DNA of 64,000 nucleotides from Macrosoma leucophasiata (GCA_036365455.1 JAWQUS010000023.1:9734001-9798000); one strand, 5' to 3'; positions 11,151 to 23,399 are shown, counted from the first letter of the stretch. Notes: generated by a model not told the origin, from the sequence alone. Numbers and translations: made by a program.

Positions 11151-13241
11151 ACGTGCAGTTACGTTTATGTATAGATTGAGGAGTCTACGAAAGAGCCACT
11201 CGGCTAGTTTCAAGAGAGCGTATATTATACTTCGTAGAGCGTTATCTCTGCTGCACTGATAGTGATGTATTGGTCAAAATGTTTGACGTTTGTCGAAAGT
11301 TTGACCAATGTGCGAAATAGATATTATATCGCTTTACAGTTCCGAAATAAGCCGAAGTCTCCTTCCTAAGCTGGATGTACAATATTTTTTGGTGGATACT
11401 GTATATTATGTCTGATGCCTATTGTTTCGCATTAACCCGCAGATGAGCTGTCTAACACTTCAGAGTGGTCCACTGGTCCGAGATGTAATTGGTTTATTTG
11501 ATGAGTGCCCCAAATTCTGTAACTTTCTGTTTGTAAGACAGTCATTAATTTTTTAGTCCACTTTTGGTGTTTGACAAGATTGTATTTTGAGAGTAATTAT
11601 GTTTACTTTAAATTATTGTTGTTCAAGAAATTTGTAGTGATTTCTATTTTGCGAAGGTCTGCTTTCATCTCCATTTGCATTATTGTAAAATTTTACACGG
11701 GAGAAATTCTTAAGTTTCGAATTCATAATCAATAAATTGTAAGATTTAATGGAGACTAAAACTATAACATATTGAAAAGTATTTCGTTAGCAGAGCTTCT
11801 GTGGCAAAAAAGTAGTGCAATGAAACATAACATTTTATTATTTTTTCCCTTGATTCAAATAAATCAATTGTAGTTATGTTAACAAAGTTTCAAATATTGG
11901 AAATTGTCATAACTATTGGCGCCAAGAATACTCACATGTTATTCACGTCTAATATTTTACAACCGAGTGTCAATGGTAAGGATGTGTACAGTAAATCGGC
12001 CGACCGCAGCGGTGAGGAAGGCTCTCTCGGTGGGCACGCTCCTTTATCGATAGGCGTATCATTAGATATCATTGTGATCTATGATCAATAGTGCGCCCGC
12101 GACATCGTCAGGGTTGAACAATTTGTCTCTACCACGATTTTTTATGATGCACTTATAATTTCATTTTGTGCGGTTGACTACACAACATTCTTCCAGGATT
12201 TACGATCTAACGTAATAAATGTTGCATGTGTTTTTAAATTTAAATGTATTCATAGTATATCACGTGGGATAAAAAGTACTTACATTGTTCAATACAAAAA
12301 GTAAATAATAAACATTGAATCATAATTTAATTTAATCGTAGTTTTCGTAACAGAAATCGTTAAATAAATGATTATTAATATGAACATGAGATATGAGATG
12401 AGAATTATCAGTGTGTGAAGGGATTTAATTTCCTACGTAAAAATAAATAAATAATTATAATCACATCATTCTGACTTTTATGACAATAATTGTTTCATTA
12501 GAGTAATTTAATCCGTAATATATTTACCAAGTGCTGAAGCGACTTTGATGTGAAAAAATGCAACGCTTTTTAATGGACACCCTAGCAAATGATCCCTGTC
12601 AAAAAGGGATATTATATTTGTTCCGACGACAAGCTATCTTAATAGTGTGCCGGCGTATAATGAAACAATTAGGACAATCGTCGAACAATGGATAAAAAAC
12701 TATCCACATTAATCTTCTTCACATGTCCTCGTGTTTGTTTTCCTGTGCCCAACATGTATTTTGTTTTTAAACTGGGACGGGATTAGGGATGTATTTTTGT
12801 TTTATCGAATTCTATCCGTTCTCTGATTGTTAATAGGTTGTTTGAACGTGACTTTATTTTCTAGTTCGTTATTGTGTAATGGGATATCTTACACGTGATT
12901 AAAAGTTTTGAACACTTTTTTGTTTTATTTTTTATCCGATAAGTCGTTATTCAGTCTGGTTACGTCACTTTTTGTAATTTTTTTTCTCTGCGTAAAAAGG
13001 GAAGTTATGTTTAGATACGACGTTTTTTAATCAGCTTCTTGATATATTATTACGGGACGACACCTCATTTCAAAAATGTTTATCATAGTGTTTAACTTTG
13101 TTATTGAACTCCTTCGAAATGACATGAGCGATTTTAATGATATTTTTGTGTACCAATATTTGGTAGGTCTATAAATAGGTCTAAGGCCACTAAACTTGTA
13201 ACACCAATTTCGCTTGAACAGCTCGTATTTCTATTATATAA
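11151..13241. other. Intron, nothing recognised
   Basis: No exon with TSP1-like cysteines and no repeat copy seen. Confidence 0.5.
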
Positions 13242-13525
13242 CTAGCTGTGCCCGCGACTTCGTTCGCGTGATAATTTATTATTGTTCAGTGTCTACCCCG
13301 ACGAAGGCGCAGCTAGTATAAAAGTAGCCTAATTTACTCGTTATTACATAAGTTATCTGCCAGTGAAAATCGGTCCAGTCGTTCCCGAGATTAGCGGGAA
13401 TAAACATACATTGTAAAAAATTGTTTTGGTATATGTATCGAGTATACATTTAGTAAAAAGCATGCAATGCATTTTATATTACAAACAGACACTTCAAATT
13501 TTATTTATTTGTATAGATGTATAGA
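13242..13525 (-). mobile_element. Non-autonomous Helitron
   Basis: On the minus strand it starts A|TCTATACATCTATAC (5' end 13525) and ends CACAGCTAG|T (13242, target base 13241). Inverted arms at about 13241-13263 and 13300-13317 give the 3' subterminal hairpin. The interior matches the 55.8-58.5 kb Helitron. It lies in an intron of the ADAMTS-like gene. Confidence 0.75.
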
Positions 13526-13589
13526 TTATAACTGCCGATGCACAACGATAGCTCAATAATCATTAAGCTAGCTGGGACTCGCTATAAAA

Positions 13590-13845
13590 ACTTGTCTGAT
13601 CGGAGGAGTCCCCATTCCGGGGTCACACCGCAGACACTCCGCCAAAATTTCACACAAACGCTTAATTTGGTCTCTATTACACAGACATCAATCAGTGAAG
13701 TGTACTTACACGCACACCTGTTTGCGTAGCACGTAGAGAATACCAAACGTCGCCCATAAGAGGGGAGGAAGTTGGGTGGAGTGGGGAAATCGGGCGGTAC
13801 GTCGAAGTGTCCATTCTATACGTAGTATTATTACATATTCTCTGC
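13590..13845. repeat. ~250-bp interspersed repeat next to the TSP1 exon
   Basis: Shares GCTTAATTTGGTCTCTATTA and GTCCATTCTATACGTAGTAT with 32680-32918. No TIR or ORF recognised. Confidence 0.6.
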
Positions 13846-13910
13846 CGTCGTTCCCATGATCTCCACGCATAAATCGTGAAAACATAATCTTAATAAGCTT
13901 ACATACATAC

Positions 13911-14050
13911 CTCGTAGGATCCCTAGGAAGACACTGGCGCTCCTGGACAGCGACCCCTCCGCCACAGGTCCTGGAACATTTACTCCAGGTGCCCCATGAG
14001 CTCCACGCGTACATCGTGACGTTCGTTCGTATATCTTGCGTCGCTTGAAC
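13911..14050 (-). CDS. ADAMTS-like/papilin-type gene, exon with first half of thrombospondin type-1 repeat
   Basis: Internal exon of a secreted extracellular-matrix protein. The acceptor is ATAATTCCAG|GTTCAAG (AG at 14051-14052) and the donor is CGAG|GTATGT (13910-13905). The 140 bp read in frame 0 without a stop. Residues 13-30 contain the WSSWGTW tryptophan ladder and CSRTCGGGV, the hallmark of a TSP1 repeat, followed by an ERQC cysteine. The exon ends with two bases of an arginine codon, which the exon at 4091-4217 completes. The remaining cysteines of the repeat are in that exon and the next one. TSP1 repeats with CSRTCGGG are typical of ADAMTS, ADAMTSL and papilin proteins. No metalloprotease exon is seen, so ADAMTS-like or papilin is favoured over a protease, but the N-terminus is not secured. 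Confidence 0.88.
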
Positions 14051-14408
14051 CTGGAATTATATGGAAAGCTATTTAGAAACAAGACTAAAGTCCCACTAAA
14101 TCGGTTCAGTGCATGATGGACTTGCGTACCGAGGGTTCCATATAAATAATATACAAACATATAGTACTGGACATGGTTCTAATTAAAAGATTTTATTGTT
14201 CCCTTCAGTATCCATACTCTGAAGTTATGAATCAGTTATCATTCTGGGATTGGTGCACTGCACTTATCATTTCACAAGTGTGAAACTGCAAAACGCTATC
14301 AGGAAAAAGTTCCTGACATTCATTGTTCGGTTACGTCAAAGCAACAAAACTCTTGAGAAGCCACGAGCTTGTTGGACTGCACAGAACCAGCACCAGACTT
14401 TCACACAG

Positions 14409-14685
14409 AGCTAAAGGTGTTATGCCTCTGTGCCGCAAATTACAGAGCCGTACATTACCACCTGACCGGAACACGATAGTGTTGAACACTACCATTGAGC
14501 GGCAAGTGTATTAGGTACCGGGTGCCTACGCCCGCGAGCCCCGACACTGTTATATTCCTCTGCCCGCGAGACCAACTCGCTCTAGGACGGTTTTGTATGT
14601 TGTGAAGTGGCAAACAAGCATACAGTGTACGATGATGGTAAATTAATTCTGTAGAGTCTGTAGACTATAAACATTTACATAAAAA
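14409..14685 (-). repeat. Two SINE-A fragments
   Basis: 14409-14563 is the head half (to GAGCCCCGACACTG). 14590-14685 is the tail half (GAAGTGGCAAACAAGCATAC). They are in the same orientation but in non-consensus order, so they come from two insertions. The LINE fragment follows at 14690. Confidence 0.7.
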
Positions 14686-14689
14686 CAAA

Positions 14690-15505
14690 AATTTACCTAA
14701 ATATTAATAATCAGCTAGACTGCGACAAACTTCAACAGGACTTGAACAATTTAAACAAATACTATTCGGATAATGGGATAACTGTAAATGTCAATAAATG
14801 CATGTTTATGTCATTTTCCAGAAAGAAAAAAACAATAGACTCTAAATATATGTTTAATGACATACCTATTAAAAAAACACACCTTGTCAGGGATTTGGGA
14901 GTTTTACTAGATCAAAAATTAACATTTAACGAACATATTACTGATATTATTAGTAGATCATATAAAAATCTAGGTTTTATTTTGCGTGTCAGTAAATATT
15001 TCTCAAACTCTGACTGTCTCAAACTATTATATTTTGCTCATGTCAGAAGTGTTCTCGAGTATTGTAGTAATATCTGGAGTCCACAATATATATCATATAT
15101 TCAGGATTTAGAAAAAATACAATCAAAATTTTTAAAACACCTAAATTACCGCTCGCAGCACAAATGCACTGATTATAAGCAAACCTGTAAGTTTCACAAT
15201 GTTTTATCTCTCAAAGACAGGAGATCTCTTCTTGACATGCTATTTCTCCATAATGTTTGCCACGGAACAATCGACAGTCCCCATCTTACCGAGTTATTCC
15301 TTCAATTGCGAACTCCTACTTACCGACGTAGAGATACCCCACTGCTACTCGTACCCGTACTAATTACTTCGAAAATTCAGTAATCAATCGAACGAAAAAA
15401 ATCTTTAATAAAAAATTTTGCTCGGTTGACTTATTTAATAGTAAAAAACAAAATTTTAAGAAATCTATAATCGAAATAATACAGGAATTAGAAACATAAG
15501 AGAAT
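14690..15505 (+). pseudogene. LINE reverse transcriptase C-terminal fragment
   Basis: The frame opens near 14690 (NINNQLDCDKLQ) and runs to 15383 with the RT thumb/C-terminal pattern VNVNKCMFMSFSRKK...RDLGVLLDQKLTFNEHI...YCSNIWSP. A frameshift near 15330 moves the natural C-terminus (RTRTNYFENSVINR) into another frame, ending at a TAA near 15500. The catalytic YADD lies upstream of the truncation and is missing. The element starts directly after a SINE-A fragment and is followed by a (CA)n tract. Confidence 0.85.
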
Positions 15506-15539
15506 TGAGTATATTAATTATTTTCATAAATCTTGCATA

Positions 15540-15542
<3 letters not shown>

Positions 15543-15584
<42 letters not shown>
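15543..15584. repeat. (CA)n microsatellite
   Basis: About 21 CA units, downstream of the LINE fragment 14690-15505. Confidence 0.95.
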
Positions 15585-15587
<3 letters not shown>

Positions 15588-16021
15588 TACACAGTAAAAT
15601 ATCTTATAATTTTAAGGACGAAAAGCGAAGGTTTTTAACGTCATGCTACTACTTACTAAGAAAGGTTCCTACGTGATCAAGCGGCCAGTTCCCTGATATA
15701 ACATAATTGATCATTTTCAAGTTCATTATTGGAATTAGCCGAATAGTTAATTTTGTTTATCGTACATATATAATACCTATGTGACTCATCATTATGTACA
15801 ATACATTATTTGTTTGCTATATGAATGTGTACCTACCACTATCTTTTCACAATTTAATGTACCCTACCTATAGTAATGTATACAATCAACACCGTGCTGC
15901 TCTTTAGTGACTGTTATTTTATTATTTTTACATATATAAAGTAAATCCGTAATTGGATGTAAGATATATATATATAAGTTAAATGTAAGTACCTTTAAGA
16001 TCTGTGGATTTTGTGAATTAA

Positions 16022-16050
16022 TAAAAAAAAAAAAAAAAAAAAAAAAAAAT
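16022..16050. repeat. Poly(A) tract
   Basis: 28 consecutive A; probably the tail of a retroposed sequence with no recognisable body. Confidence 0.9.
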
Positions 16051-16065
16051 TCAATGTAGAAACCC

Positions 16066-16172
16066 ATCCTGAGACTTAAACTGTAATGCCGCTGAGCCGA
16101 AAATTACCTACGTGGCCGTATATTATGACCTGACCAGAATACGATCGCGATGAATACTACCATTCATCGGCA
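16066..16172 (-). repeat. SINE-A fragment, diverged
   Basis: Recognised by GACCTGACCAGAATACGAT and ACTACCATTCATCGGCA. It follows a 28-nt poly(A) at 16022-16050. Confidence 0.55.
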
Positions 16173-16700
16173 CGTCGGGTCGTAACGATCCCAACGTCCA
16201 CTAGCGGAAGAATTTTCTTCCACTGGCAGAGATTTCTTCCACCAGTGCAGTCAGTCAGCCGAATAATGGCGGACAAACCATTCAAATGGGGCGGAAGTAA
16301 GTGCAATAACGGAACATGGACAGCAGCTGACTTTTTACTGGTGGTAGAGCTCCAGTGACGAAGCTCGCGGGCGTAGGCACTACCGCGTTACCTTATTTAC
16401 TTGCCGCTAAATGGTAGTGTTCAGTACTATCGTGTTCCAGACAGGTGGTAATGTAAGGCCCTGTAATTTCAGGCACAGAGGCATAACACCTTAGGCCTCA
16501 GAAGTGGTAACGCATCTGCATTTTGACCTTGGTCTTAGTGTGGGTGTCTATAGGCTGCAGTCATCGCTTAACATCAATGTGAACTGCATGCTTGTCTGCC
16601 ACTTCCAATACATAAAAAAGCAGCGTCCTGCGATAAAACTACCGCCACTGCGATCGCCAATCCGCATGCCAAGCGTGGCGATTATGGCATACACCCCTTA
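16173..16700. mobile_element. TIR element (ATAATCGCC family) split by a SINE-A
   Basis: Left part 16173-16331 and right part 16620-16700 together match 42866-43105 in reverse. SINE-A 16332-16619 interrupts at AGCAGC, which recurs on both sides. Confidence 0.6.
16332..16619 (+). repeat. SINE-A copy, full length, inserted in a TIR element
   Basis: Complete from TTTTTACTGG to CATAAAAAA. AGCAGC occurs on both flanks. It interrupts the ATAATCGCC-family element. Confidence 0.88.
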
Positions 16701-16891
16701 TGTGAGCCATTGGTCCAGCAGTGGACATCATAATAATAATTTATTTACCAGAATCGTCTTTCGACTGATATGATGAAACACAGTGACTAAGCGCTACCAA
16801 TCTTGCCAGGCTGTTTTAGTAAATTAAGTATATCGGTGGTGCCTTTTACTGGAACTGTGCAACAAGCAGCAAGCACCTAAACGTAGAGACG

Positions 16892-17182
16892 TTTTTACTG
16901 GTGGTAGAGCTCCAGTGACGGATCTCGCGGGCGTAGGCACCACCGCATTATCTAATATACTTGCCGTTAAATGGTAGTGTTCAGCACTATCGTGTTCCGG
17001 TCAGGTGGTAATGTACGGCTCTGTAATTTCCGGCACAGAGGCATAACACCTAATGCCTCAGGAGTGGCAGCGCATTTGCATTTTAACCTCTGGTCATTGT
17101 GTGGGTGTCTATAGGCTGCAGTCATCACTTAACATCAATGTGAACTGCACGCTTGTTTGCCACTTTCATAACAAAAAAAAAA
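16892..17182 (+). repeat. SINE-A copy, full length
   Basis: Head to A10 tail intact, flanked by AGAGAC on both sides (16885-16890 and 17182-17187), a likely target duplication. Confidence 0.9.
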
Positions 17183-18849
17183 GAGACACTATTTACGGAA
17201 TTATCTCACTGGTCAACACGTATATCATCAATCAATTGAAATTTCATTAATTAAATTAAGCTTTCAATAGTCTTTCAAATTTGCGAAGCGCTTCTAACAA
17301 GAGTACTATATTATATGCCAAATATTGATTACACTCATGAAATCAATATCATTGATTGGCTCTACCTATTGGTTATATTGGTGGGTCATTGACGTACGTG
17401 AAATGTTCCACTCGGCGAATCAACAAAGTAAGGCAATCGCTATCTACGTCATAGGCGAAGGAAGAAAGGTACCTAGATAAACTTGATATGACTGAATATA
17501 TAAATAATGGACAAGATAGTGAAAGGGTCTATTGGTGTACAAAAATGTTATGAAACCATGAAAATACTTTTAAAACTTACAAAATTAAATTTTTAGATAA
17601 ACTATCTTCTTCGAAGCTTAAAAATTCAAAAGATGATTCAAACAAACGATCTTTTTATGAAGACTAGCTGAAGCCCGCATCTTTGTCCGCGTGGAGTTTG
17701 TTTATGATCTGAAAAACATGAAATACTTACCGATTCATTAGGTCCCTAATCCGGTCCAAAATCTGTTTTAGCGGACGTCTGCTACCTATTTTTCTACTGC
17801 CTTCCTACCAAATTCTATCTTTGTAAGTACCTACGTATATGTATCCTCTATAGAAGTTGTCTGACGGTGATGCCACAACGTAACATGTATATTCAACATA
17901 AAAGCTTATTTATTTAATATGTTATTCCAATCCTTAATGCTTCGAGAAACAAAGATATATACGATTAACCCACATAATAGTAATAATATTTGGCGAACCA
18001 AGGAAAATATAAGAATAATAATGCCATTCTATTGATATATATAGGAAACATTACATCTATTCGTCACTGCTTATCTTAATTGACATCTGATGGGAATGGC
18101 TAGACATGGTAATTTACGACATTAAAATAAACAGAGGCTTCGAGTTGTAAACAATTTGCAAATTAAATTCTATTTCGTCATGGTCTGTCGTTGACTGGTT
18201 GTTAGTTTGGCATTTATTATTTTGAGGCAAAACTTGCGGATAAAAGATTTCTCTATTCTACGTTCACAATAATTTAATGAATGAAGAATATAGAAATGTT
18301 CATACATTTTTCTGAAAATTCTAGAAATATCCATAATAAAGTTTAATTCCACGAATTTTGCTGTTTTCCAACTTTTTGCTACTTGTATGATTGTAATAAT
18401 ATATAACTGATTCATCAAGATCTTTTTTTTTTCAAACATAATTTAAAAAATCACAGTTTGTTTCTACAGAACTAAGTTATAGCCCCGTGTACTCACAGTC
18501 TAAATATTTAGTCTATCGGTTTACTATTGTCTGCAGCTAACGTTTACAAGTATAAATCAATCCTTGTTTCGTTTATACAAAACGACATAATAATGTATAA
18601 ATCTATATACAGTTTTATCGAGTTGTCTTGGTGTATAAATAGATTTGGATACCTTAAGATAAATTTAACTGTTGTTTAATCCCTAACCTATCATTACAAA
18701 ATCCATATTGGGTCAGATGGACTCGCTGTTTCCCGTTAGGAAATGATACTCATTGTATTGTAGGTACTGCCGAGTACTGCCTTAACGCATTTTTACACAT
18801 TTCTTGCTTGATGATTGCTATGCAATCGTGGACATAGATTTACTATGAT
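17183..18849. other. Intron, mostly unannotated
   Basis: Only the Helitron fragment at 17664 is recognised. Confidence 0.5.
17664..17850 (-). mobile_element. Helitron 3' end fragment, diverged
   Basis: CTAG at 17664-17667 follows A, then (plus strand) CTGAAGCCCGCATCTTTGTC, a diverged form of the GC-rich 3' end. The 5' boundary is not found. Confidence 0.4.
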
Positions 18850-19117
18850 AACTGCCTCAGTAATCCAGTGGTAACATGACACTACTGCTACGCTAGGGTC
18901 CTGGATTCGATGCCCGGATCTTTGCTACTAGAGATATAGGTGTTTAATATTTTATCTCTGGTTCTATTAAGATTTTTCCATTTTCTAGAATTTTCCTAGT
19001 ACCTCGAAGTTTAGTTATATGCCCGGAGATGGCAATAGGCGCGCCACCTCTTACATGGGCTAAAACGTTACCGGAAAATCGTGCGTGTTAGCATGTATGC
19101 TTGAATTAATGAGGTCG
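18850..19117 (+). repeat. SINE-B copy, 3'-truncated
   Basis: Head GTAATCCAGTGGTAACATG and CTGGATTCGATGCCCGG; body TTTATCTCTGGTTCTATTAA; AAACGTTACCGG module cut at about 19117, where a SINE-A fragment starts. Confidence 0.65.
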
Positions 19118-19256
19118 ACGGCGTAGGCACTACCAAATTACCAAAACTATCTGCTACCAAAGTAGTCCACAGCACTATGATGTCCCGGTTAGATGGTCGT
19201 GTATGGCCCCTTAATAAATTATCCCAGAGGCATAATAAATTTGATCTAGGCAACAA
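19118..19256 (+). repeat. SINE-A fragment, diverged
   Basis: Starts GGCGTAGGCACTACC, fused to the truncated SINE-B at 18850-19117, and fades after AGGCATAATAAATTTGATC. Confidence 0.6.
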
Positions 19257-20307
19257 GTATTCACACTATTAGGTAACTACTTACCGGCAATGGAAACGGA
19301 ACAATGTTAGTTTATCACCATTATAAAAAAATACCTATAAATGCCTACCTATAAGGAGTAGGACCTGGCGTGAAGATACATATATATATTAATACACGGT
19401 ATACATTCCCTTATGCTTGTTCCAGAGATTAGTGCATTAAAAAAACTTAAATGTTTGATTTTATAATATGGTAGTACCTAAGTACAATACGATGCGCTAA
19501 AATCGCAAAAGAAGTATCTAAAATATGATTTAATTCCTTTTTAAGTGTAATCTTACATCGCGACTTACTTACTTCATACAATGTTCACTCATACTTGCTC
19601 CAAGTAGGTATAACAAAGAATACGAGCGCACTTGAAATCATCTGCTTAAATGCAAACACTTTCAAATTAAAAATTTGTTTTTTGAATTGTAATTCCACAC
19701 TACGACCACAGTCAATAGAAAACAAAGATGTAAATTTACGACGGTATGTAGTAGTTTCTGAAGTAGGTATCAATACAAAGTTTAAGAAGTAAAGAATAAA
19801 ATATAGTTGAAAGAAGATTTCTTGATTTGGAAAAAAAATGTAGAGTCCAACGGGATGGGAGCTTTGGAGCCAATTTAACAGAAAAGAGAAATTTTCTTTT
19901 ATTGTCATGAAATGGCAAACACAAACAACGGCACACTGATGATATAATAGTATACATAGTATATATAGTATGTATAGATAAGCTAAGGCTGTTATTCTCT
20001 AAATTAATTCAAATTACACAGACCTGATGCACATCGCACTGATTAAAATTATAATAATTAATCACATAGTAACCTGCATAAATTGAAACCAATGAATTGT
20101 CGGTCAGCTAGTCAATGCAGAAACATTGTTTTAAGCAATTCTTGGTCGGTTAAAAGATGGTCGTGCCCTTTAACAAGAAAACGGGAGATAATAATTTAAT
20201 CAAGGAAGAAAGAAAGCAAGGAAGATAGAAAGAAAAAGACTTTATGGGCCGAGTCGTGAATACCTGTGTCACAATACTTAAAGAAAAAGAAAACCCACAT
20301 TTTCTAC

Positions 20308-20515
20308 ACGGAGCTTGCGGGCGTAGGCACCACTGCATTACCTAATATACTTGCCGCCAAATGGTAGTGTTCAGCACTATCGTGTTCCGGTCAGGTGGTA
20401 ATGTACGGCCCTGTAATTTCCGGCTCAGGAGTGGTAACGCATCTGCATTTCGACATTGGTCTTTGTGTGGGTGAACAGCATGCTTGTTTGCAACTTACAT
20501 TAAATTAAAAAATAA
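20308..20515 (+). repeat. SINE-A copy with two internal deletions
   Basis: Lacks the ACAGAGGCATAACACCTTAG block and the CTATAGGCTGCAG block. Antisense to the host gene, about 54 nt from the possible donor at 20568. Confidence 0.8.
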
Positions 20516-20568
20516 TTTACCTACATTGCTTACAAAAAGGAGAGAGTGATAACAAAAATTCAACTCAC

Positions 20569-20638
20569 CGGCGGTCCAACCTCCGTGCTGGTAATTTGTG
20601 CGTATATACGAGGGTGTGTTAAGCATACTGCGATGAAT
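20569..20638 (-). CDS. Possible upstream exon of the ADAMTS-like gene
   Basis: 70-bp segment with a good acceptor (TTATTGTTTCAG|ATTC, AG at 20639-20640) and donor (GCCG|GTGAGTTG, 20568 downward) on the strand of the downstream gene. Two frames are open. The one that joins in phase 0 to exon 13911-14050 reads through 23 codons ending TSTEVGPP. There is no recognisable domain, so the evidence is only splice signals, strand and phase compatibility. It could be an N-terminal linker exon, untranslated, or chance. An antisense SINE-A copy ends about 54 nt past the donor. Confidence 0.5.
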
Positions 20639-20717
20639 CTGAAACAATAACATTTAGGTTAGGCAGAAAACACAGACAGCTTTAATACTAAACTTGTCTT
20701 TGATGTAAATATCTTAG

Positions 20718-20833
20718 GGCGAGATTCACAGACCGCACTACGACTTTACTTTCAAGCAAAGTACGCTTCGAACTGCCAAATCCCATACTGTACTGACAGT
20801 TCTAAGCATACTTTGCTCAAAGTAAAGTCGTCC
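20718..20833. mobile_element. piggyBac-like MITE, partial
   Basis: Begins GGCGAGATTCACAGACCGC after TTAG (a mutated TTAA) and carries the inner inverted ACTTTACTTT / AAAGTAAAGT. The outer right end is lost. Confidence 0.5.
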
Positions 20834-21468
20834 ACTCTCGGCATGCTGAATGGTGATCATAGCGGCGATTGTTCTATGCCGGGACGCTGCTATGCTGTAT
20901 GCTTAATGTTACTAACAGAGGAAAAACCCGGCCATGTGCGAGTCGAACTCGTGCACGAAGGGTTCCGTACAAAAATGGCATAAAAAAATACGTTTGTTAG
21001 AAGGTAATATACAACATAAGACCTAAAAATTCTGTGAAAATTTTAAGCGTCTACTTGTTACCGTTATTGATATCGAGCAAAAAATATACGAAAAAAACAC
21101 GTTTATTGTATGCCGCCTTGGACCCCTAAATATTTTCATTTTCTTATTTTTAGTATTTAATTTTGTCGTTACAGCGGTAACAGAAATACATAATTTGTGA
21201 AAATTTTAGTTTTCTAGCTATCACTGTTAATGAGATACAGCCTGGTGACAGCCAGACGGATGGACGGGCAGACAGACAGACAGCGGAGGTTTAGTAATAG
21301 GGTCCGTTTTTACCTTTTAGATACGGCACCCTAAAGACAGAAGATAGATACAGAATAGTTTAAAAATGTTCGATAATAGGTACATGATTCTTTAAATTGT
21401 CGTAACTTTTTTATTTCTGAACCGATTAACATGAAACAAACACTAAATGTTAAGTTAGACTTACCACA

Positions 21469-22960
21469 ATATCCGTATTACCAACCATATCGAAAGTACA
21501 TGAAAAGATAATAAACAAACGCCTCGTCAATTATCTAGAGTCAAATAACATCCTCTCAAAATCCCAATATGGATTTCGTGCAAAACTTTCATGTAACGAT
21601 GCCGTTCATGAACTAACTGACTTTATTGTCACCAACCTCGACAAAAAGAACAAGGTACTGGTAATATTCCTAAATATGGCGAAAGCATTTGACACAGTCT
21701 CTGTCTCTCTTCTCCTACGTAAATTGGAGCAAATAGGTATCAGGGGCACTCAACTCAAGCTTTTCTCTGATTACCTCTCTAACCGCTATCAAAGAGTTAA
21801 AGTGGATGGCGCGCAGAGTGATGATCTACCCATCTCATATGGTGTACAACAAGGAAGTATTACTGGATCGACCCTCTTTTTGACATTTATTAATGACCTA
21901 TGTGGCCTCCAATTAACGGGTGGTATAATTATTTCTGACGACACAGCACTGCTCTTCAGGGCAGAGTCATGGGAAGAAGTGTTTTTACATGCTCAACAAG
22001 GTTTTAACATTGCCTCGAAATGGCTGCAAACTAACAAACTCACCCTTAACACTCAAAAGACCATATTATAACGTTCACAAAAAACAAAATTAAACTAAAT
22101 CCTATTCTAAAAATAATAGCATACACATATACATGCTCGTCAAGTACATCGTGTACTTGCCCAACTTTAGATAAAACTAATTCAGTTAAATACTTAGGAA
22201 TAGAAATTGATAGTACACTAAGTTCAAAACCACAAATTGCCCTACTATCCTAAAGAATTCGCAAAATGCTATTCCTATTTAAGAACTTACGTGACGTCTC
22301 CACCCCTAACCTTATTAATACTATCTATTACGCCCTAGTCCAATCCTTACTGACATACTGTATCACGTCATGGGGCGTTGTCCCCAAATCGTCAATCCTT
22401 AAATTGGAAAGAGCCCAGCGAGCAGTTCTAAAGGTCAGCCGTCGTCTTCCTTTCTTGTTTCCTACTAAAGTCCTCTATGAACAATGTAAGGGGCTAACGG
22501 TTCGCCAGCTTTTTATCCGTAATACCATAATTAGGAAACACTCCGAAATTGGATACAAACCGGATCTTTATGTAAATCTTCGACGTAGGTACAATGTCTG
22601 TCCAACACTTCCTTTTAACTCAAATTATGCACACAGATTCTATTATTTCCTAGGAAACTACCTATAAAACAAAACAAACAAACACTTATCAATATATCCT
22701 TTGACAAAACACCAACTAAAAGATAAATTAAATAAGTGGCTGCAGCAATTCGACTATGAATATACAGAAGCCCTGCTGGCGACACTACACTAGACTGACA
22801 TCGCTAATATTCTAATACAAATAATATAAGGTCCCTAATTTCTAGAATACTATAAAACATATCATGGGTTAAAATGTTCATAATGGTTTAAATATACGTA
22901 TTATATTATCATGTACTCATTATCCATAAGGGTATTTTATTTTATTTATTTATTTATATG
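21469..22960 (+). pseudogene. Decayed LINE reverse transcriptase (Jockey/CR1-group)
   Basis: Coding similarity starts at ISVLPTISKV (21469), almost the same truncation point as the 56-58 kb LINE. It runs open to 22071 through SQYGFR, GVQQGSITG and a damaged active site: FLNMAKAFDT replaces FLD, and ISDDTALL replaces YADD. Frame breaks separate it from 22266-22667 (FKNLRDVSTPN..., TYCITSWG...), and the terminal codons resume near 22690-22795. The 3' end is an AT-rich TTTATTTA tail near 22960. It sits inside an older repeat (20925-21468) that matches 55439-55795 in reverse. Confidence 0.85.
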
Positions 22961-23399
22961 CTCAATAACAACAAACGTAAAGAAGAAACTATAACTTATA
23001 AAATGTAACGGTACATAGATTTACATAGCCCTATACATAATATAAATATATTATTTTTAAATTACACGTACTATATATAGTGAATAAAATTATGTATAAG
23101 TTAGATTGATGTTAAAATCTGTAACTAACTCTAGATGATTTACTTAGGTACCTAACTCTAACTTATTCTCGCTATAAACTAGCTAGTAAGCAAATTTAAA
23201 TAAAATTCTTTTATTGTTAATGAAATGAACATCACAAAATGTTAAATGTACAACCTTGTTTATACAATAACACTATTTTCCGAAGGGTGGACCTGGAGAC
23301 CTGTAAAACATGTTTTTTTTTAACTTTAGTTCAGGCTCCAGTCTCCACAATAACATCACATACGACTGTCTGTTTATGTTGTATTGAATTGTAAACATA

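Noticed and set aside
13706..14014. 102-codon ORF containing the TSP1 motif as a single-exon gene
   Set aside because: It reads past a good splice donor at 13910 into intron sequence; the exon model fits phase and family structure better.
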